A stretch of 31,542 nt of DNA from Gnetum montanum (lineage: Eukaryota; Streptophyta; Gnetopsida; Gnetales; Gnetaceae): positions 49,462-81,003 of the forward strand of contig MNCI01017697.1 in assembly GCA_015680685.1 (NCBI GenBank), read 5' to 3'. Both the position numbers and the translations under genes were made by a program. Under the pieces are notes generated by a model that ran no database searches, was not told the origin of the DNA, and saw only the letters and a list, made by a program, of their open reading frames with translations. This document shows positions 29,339 through 31,542 of this stretch, in pieces (position 1 is the first letter of the stretch; each line of letters opens with the position of its first letter).

Positions 29339-31542
29339 TTAGTGGTGATGTTGGAACCCTTAACAACAATGTTTTTATTGTTCTTCACTTATGCATACAA
29401 AGGAACCCATAACATAGTTATTTATTCAAACATAGAAAGAAAATAGCCATGCACATATAAAATAAATATGAGTGATTCCAAACATATCATACCAAAAAAT
29501 TCAGTTAGATAACTAAGCATAATTAAATACGAGTTTACATGTTCAATTATTACATAACATTGATACAAATGTAAACATAATTAGGATATGTGCTTTAGAA
29601 AATTGGAGGAAATATCTTATTAGTTGTATAGTTGAAGACACATAGAACTAAATTTTTTGGTTCTAACAATCCTTCCACTATTATTTTTTTTATAATTTTT
29701 TTGTCTTTTAATACTTGTCAAATTTTTTATCTTTAAAAAAAATCTTTGAATTTTTTTTATTGTCAACATAATTTATGATTTGATGTTATCAAGATTTAAT
29801 AAAACTAAAACTAAAATCTTATTACATTCAAAGATCCAAAAGATCCATTATATAAATATTACATTTTCATAAAAGATAAAGATAGACTCTACAAACTAAC
29901 CAAACACTAATGAGAATAACAAAAACAAATAAAATAGATTTTTTGCTGTAACATTATAACCCTATCTCAAAAGTGTATTCACAACATAATAAAGAAATAC
30001 ATACAACTTTAATAATAATTGAAAAGTAATTTTAAAAATTTAATTGATTTTTTAAAAGAACCATAATAATAACTTTTAGCTTAGGTTATTTCCAATTAAA
30101 AAATTTTCACTACAATGTAGCTAAGGTTGACATATTAAAGCATTAGTTTATGTAAAATTTGAGCTTGAAATAGACAAACTTTAAGGGTATGAAATAGGAA
30201 GAAAAAATGAAATATATGTATAATAATAGATTCAACAATTATTTTGGAGAAATTCAAGAAAATTTAGATTTTTTAATCAATTTTTTTTCAAAGTAAAGAA
30301 TATTATGTTTTTTTAACCCTTGACCAAAAAGTTACAAGTTAAGGGCCTAACTTTTACTTATAACAACATTAATCCAATTTGCATGATTTGAAGCTATCAA
30401 GCTTTAAAATTAAAACATTGTTAAAAGAATAGAAAATTTCTAATTAAGGGCACACTAACAACTTTTAGTTTCTATGTATAATTATGAATACACACTTGGA
30501 TGGTTTTAAGTTTTCAAGCTTTGATAACAATGTAGTGATAGGTGGATTAAATAGTTAGCTCATTATCTTTTTAGTTAAGAGGTTTATACTTTAAGTGACA
30601 CTTCAAAGAATATTATATTTCTTTATAATTCTTACAAAATATTGTGTTGATTGAATTTCTTAAGTTCTTATAATTATTCTTTGTATTCTAACAACCTCAT
30701 AATATCTTAATTTTAAAAGCTAACTAATTAATTTTTAAAAAAATTATATAAGCTAACAAGGTAAAGCATTTGTTTATATGTTTTTGTCTTTATGTCAAGA
30801 AGTCTAACAAATTCAATTTGTGATAAGTAAAATTTGAATTCCAAAGGAATTTATTCATAAGACACCTAATACCTAACACATTCATTTCAATCTCTCATTT
30901 ATTTCAATCTCTCTATTTCATTGTGCTTATGAATAGTGAGGGCCTAGGACACCCTCAATTACATAATGGCAAAACCCATTTCCATATCTAAGATAATGTT
31001 AAGCCTTGTGCTCAAATTCAACTATTATTCAAAGATTAATCCATAGACAAGATTAATTCATATACTAAGGTCTAATTAAAGCTAAATTTGTGCTCAAATT
31101 CAATGAAGAAGAAAACTTTGGCATATCAATCTTCACTCAAATTCAATGACAAAACGGCATTTGACATCTTCTTTGACCAACCTTTTTAGGATAGTATTAA
31201 CATGATCCATAGAAATCTTCTCTATTAGACATGTGATATTGTGATTTCCATAGAAATATCGCATCTCTCAAATCTCCTTGATTTCATCAATTATGCTTCC
31301 TACCACTAATTTTCTACCTATGAGTGAAAGAAACAAGCATCTATCAAAATTTAATGTTGATAGGAGTCTTTCCAGTTTTGGACTAATGGGGTTATATCAT
31401 ACAGAACATAGTGTAATTTGTTCATAAGCTTCAAAGATGATGTTGAGTAGATTTTCAAGAACACTCATGTATATCATTGCATTCAAGAAATATAAAAGAT
31501 ATGATAATATATATGATACAATTAAAACCCATTTTTCAATGG
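29339..31542. other. AT-rich DNA without recognisable genes
   Basis: More than 2.2 kb right of the element C LTR. Long A/T runs and only short ORFs. CTCAAATTCAA recurs at about 31012, 31092 and 31137. A minus-strand stretch near 31150-31330 is open for about 60 codons (HVNTILKRLVKEDVKCRF) but matches nothing I recognise. Confidence 0.5.

Noticed and set aside
31150-31330. Possible minus-strand coding fragment
   Set aside because: Only about 60 open codons, no recognisable motif, and no neighbouring element parts; left unassigned.

Overview
The window looks like intergenic DNA from a large, repeat-rich plant nuclear genome, possibly a gymnosperm (that last point is inference). I see no intact cellular gene, no tRNA or rRNA gene and no CRISPR. 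Almost everything recognisable is decayed Ty3/gypsy LTR retrotransposon. The plant assignment rests on Athila/Tat-like gag, protease, RT, RNase H and integrase motifs, on primer-binding sites that match the 3' end of tRNA-Asp, and on in-frame stops that are mostly one C-to-T or G-to-A change from a sense codon. Element names A to D are mine.

Layout. (1) 1-3571: element A, minus strand, the 5' part of an Athila/Tat-like element: 5' LTR 2734-3571, tRNA-Asp PBS 2714-2732, and a gag remnant running off the left edge. (2) 3572-5455: head-to-tail array of a unit of about 830-850 bp (two full copies and a stub), apparently cut by element A. (3) 5456-7165: no recognisable gene, but a 32-bp minisatellite at 6797-6965. 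(4) 7166-11527: element B, minus strand, a different Ty3/gypsy family with gag and protease remnants, a long leader with 20-bp tandem repeats, a possible tRNA-iMet PBS, and a possible LTR beyond it. (5) 12480-14942 and 27769-29338: element C, minus strand, same family as A, split in two by the insertion of element D. (6) 14948-27763: element D, plus strand, complete from LTR to LTR, flanked by the 5-bp target duplication CCTAC. (7) 29339-31542: AT-rich DNA with nothing I can name.

Element D order: 5' LTR, tRNA-Asp PBS, gag, protease, RT, RNase H, integrase, a 2-kb spacer, a large extra ORF of about 950 codons rich in coiled coil, then the 3' LTR. All coding parts carry stops and frameshifts. 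Protease and integrase have each lost a catalytic Asp, while RT keeps its three. The 5' LTR has lost 106 bp containing the TATA box.

The most interesting structure is in the LTR promoters. Upstream of the TATA box, the U3 of D is built from tandem 14-bp units. The U3 of A has the same 14-bp period with a different unit sequence. A third array of D-type units with the same TATA context lies inside D at 23205-23305, just upstream of the extra ORF, followed by a good splice donor and by an acceptor that ends exactly at that ORF's ATG. This suggests a second, LTR-like internal promoter with a leader intron driving the extra ORF.
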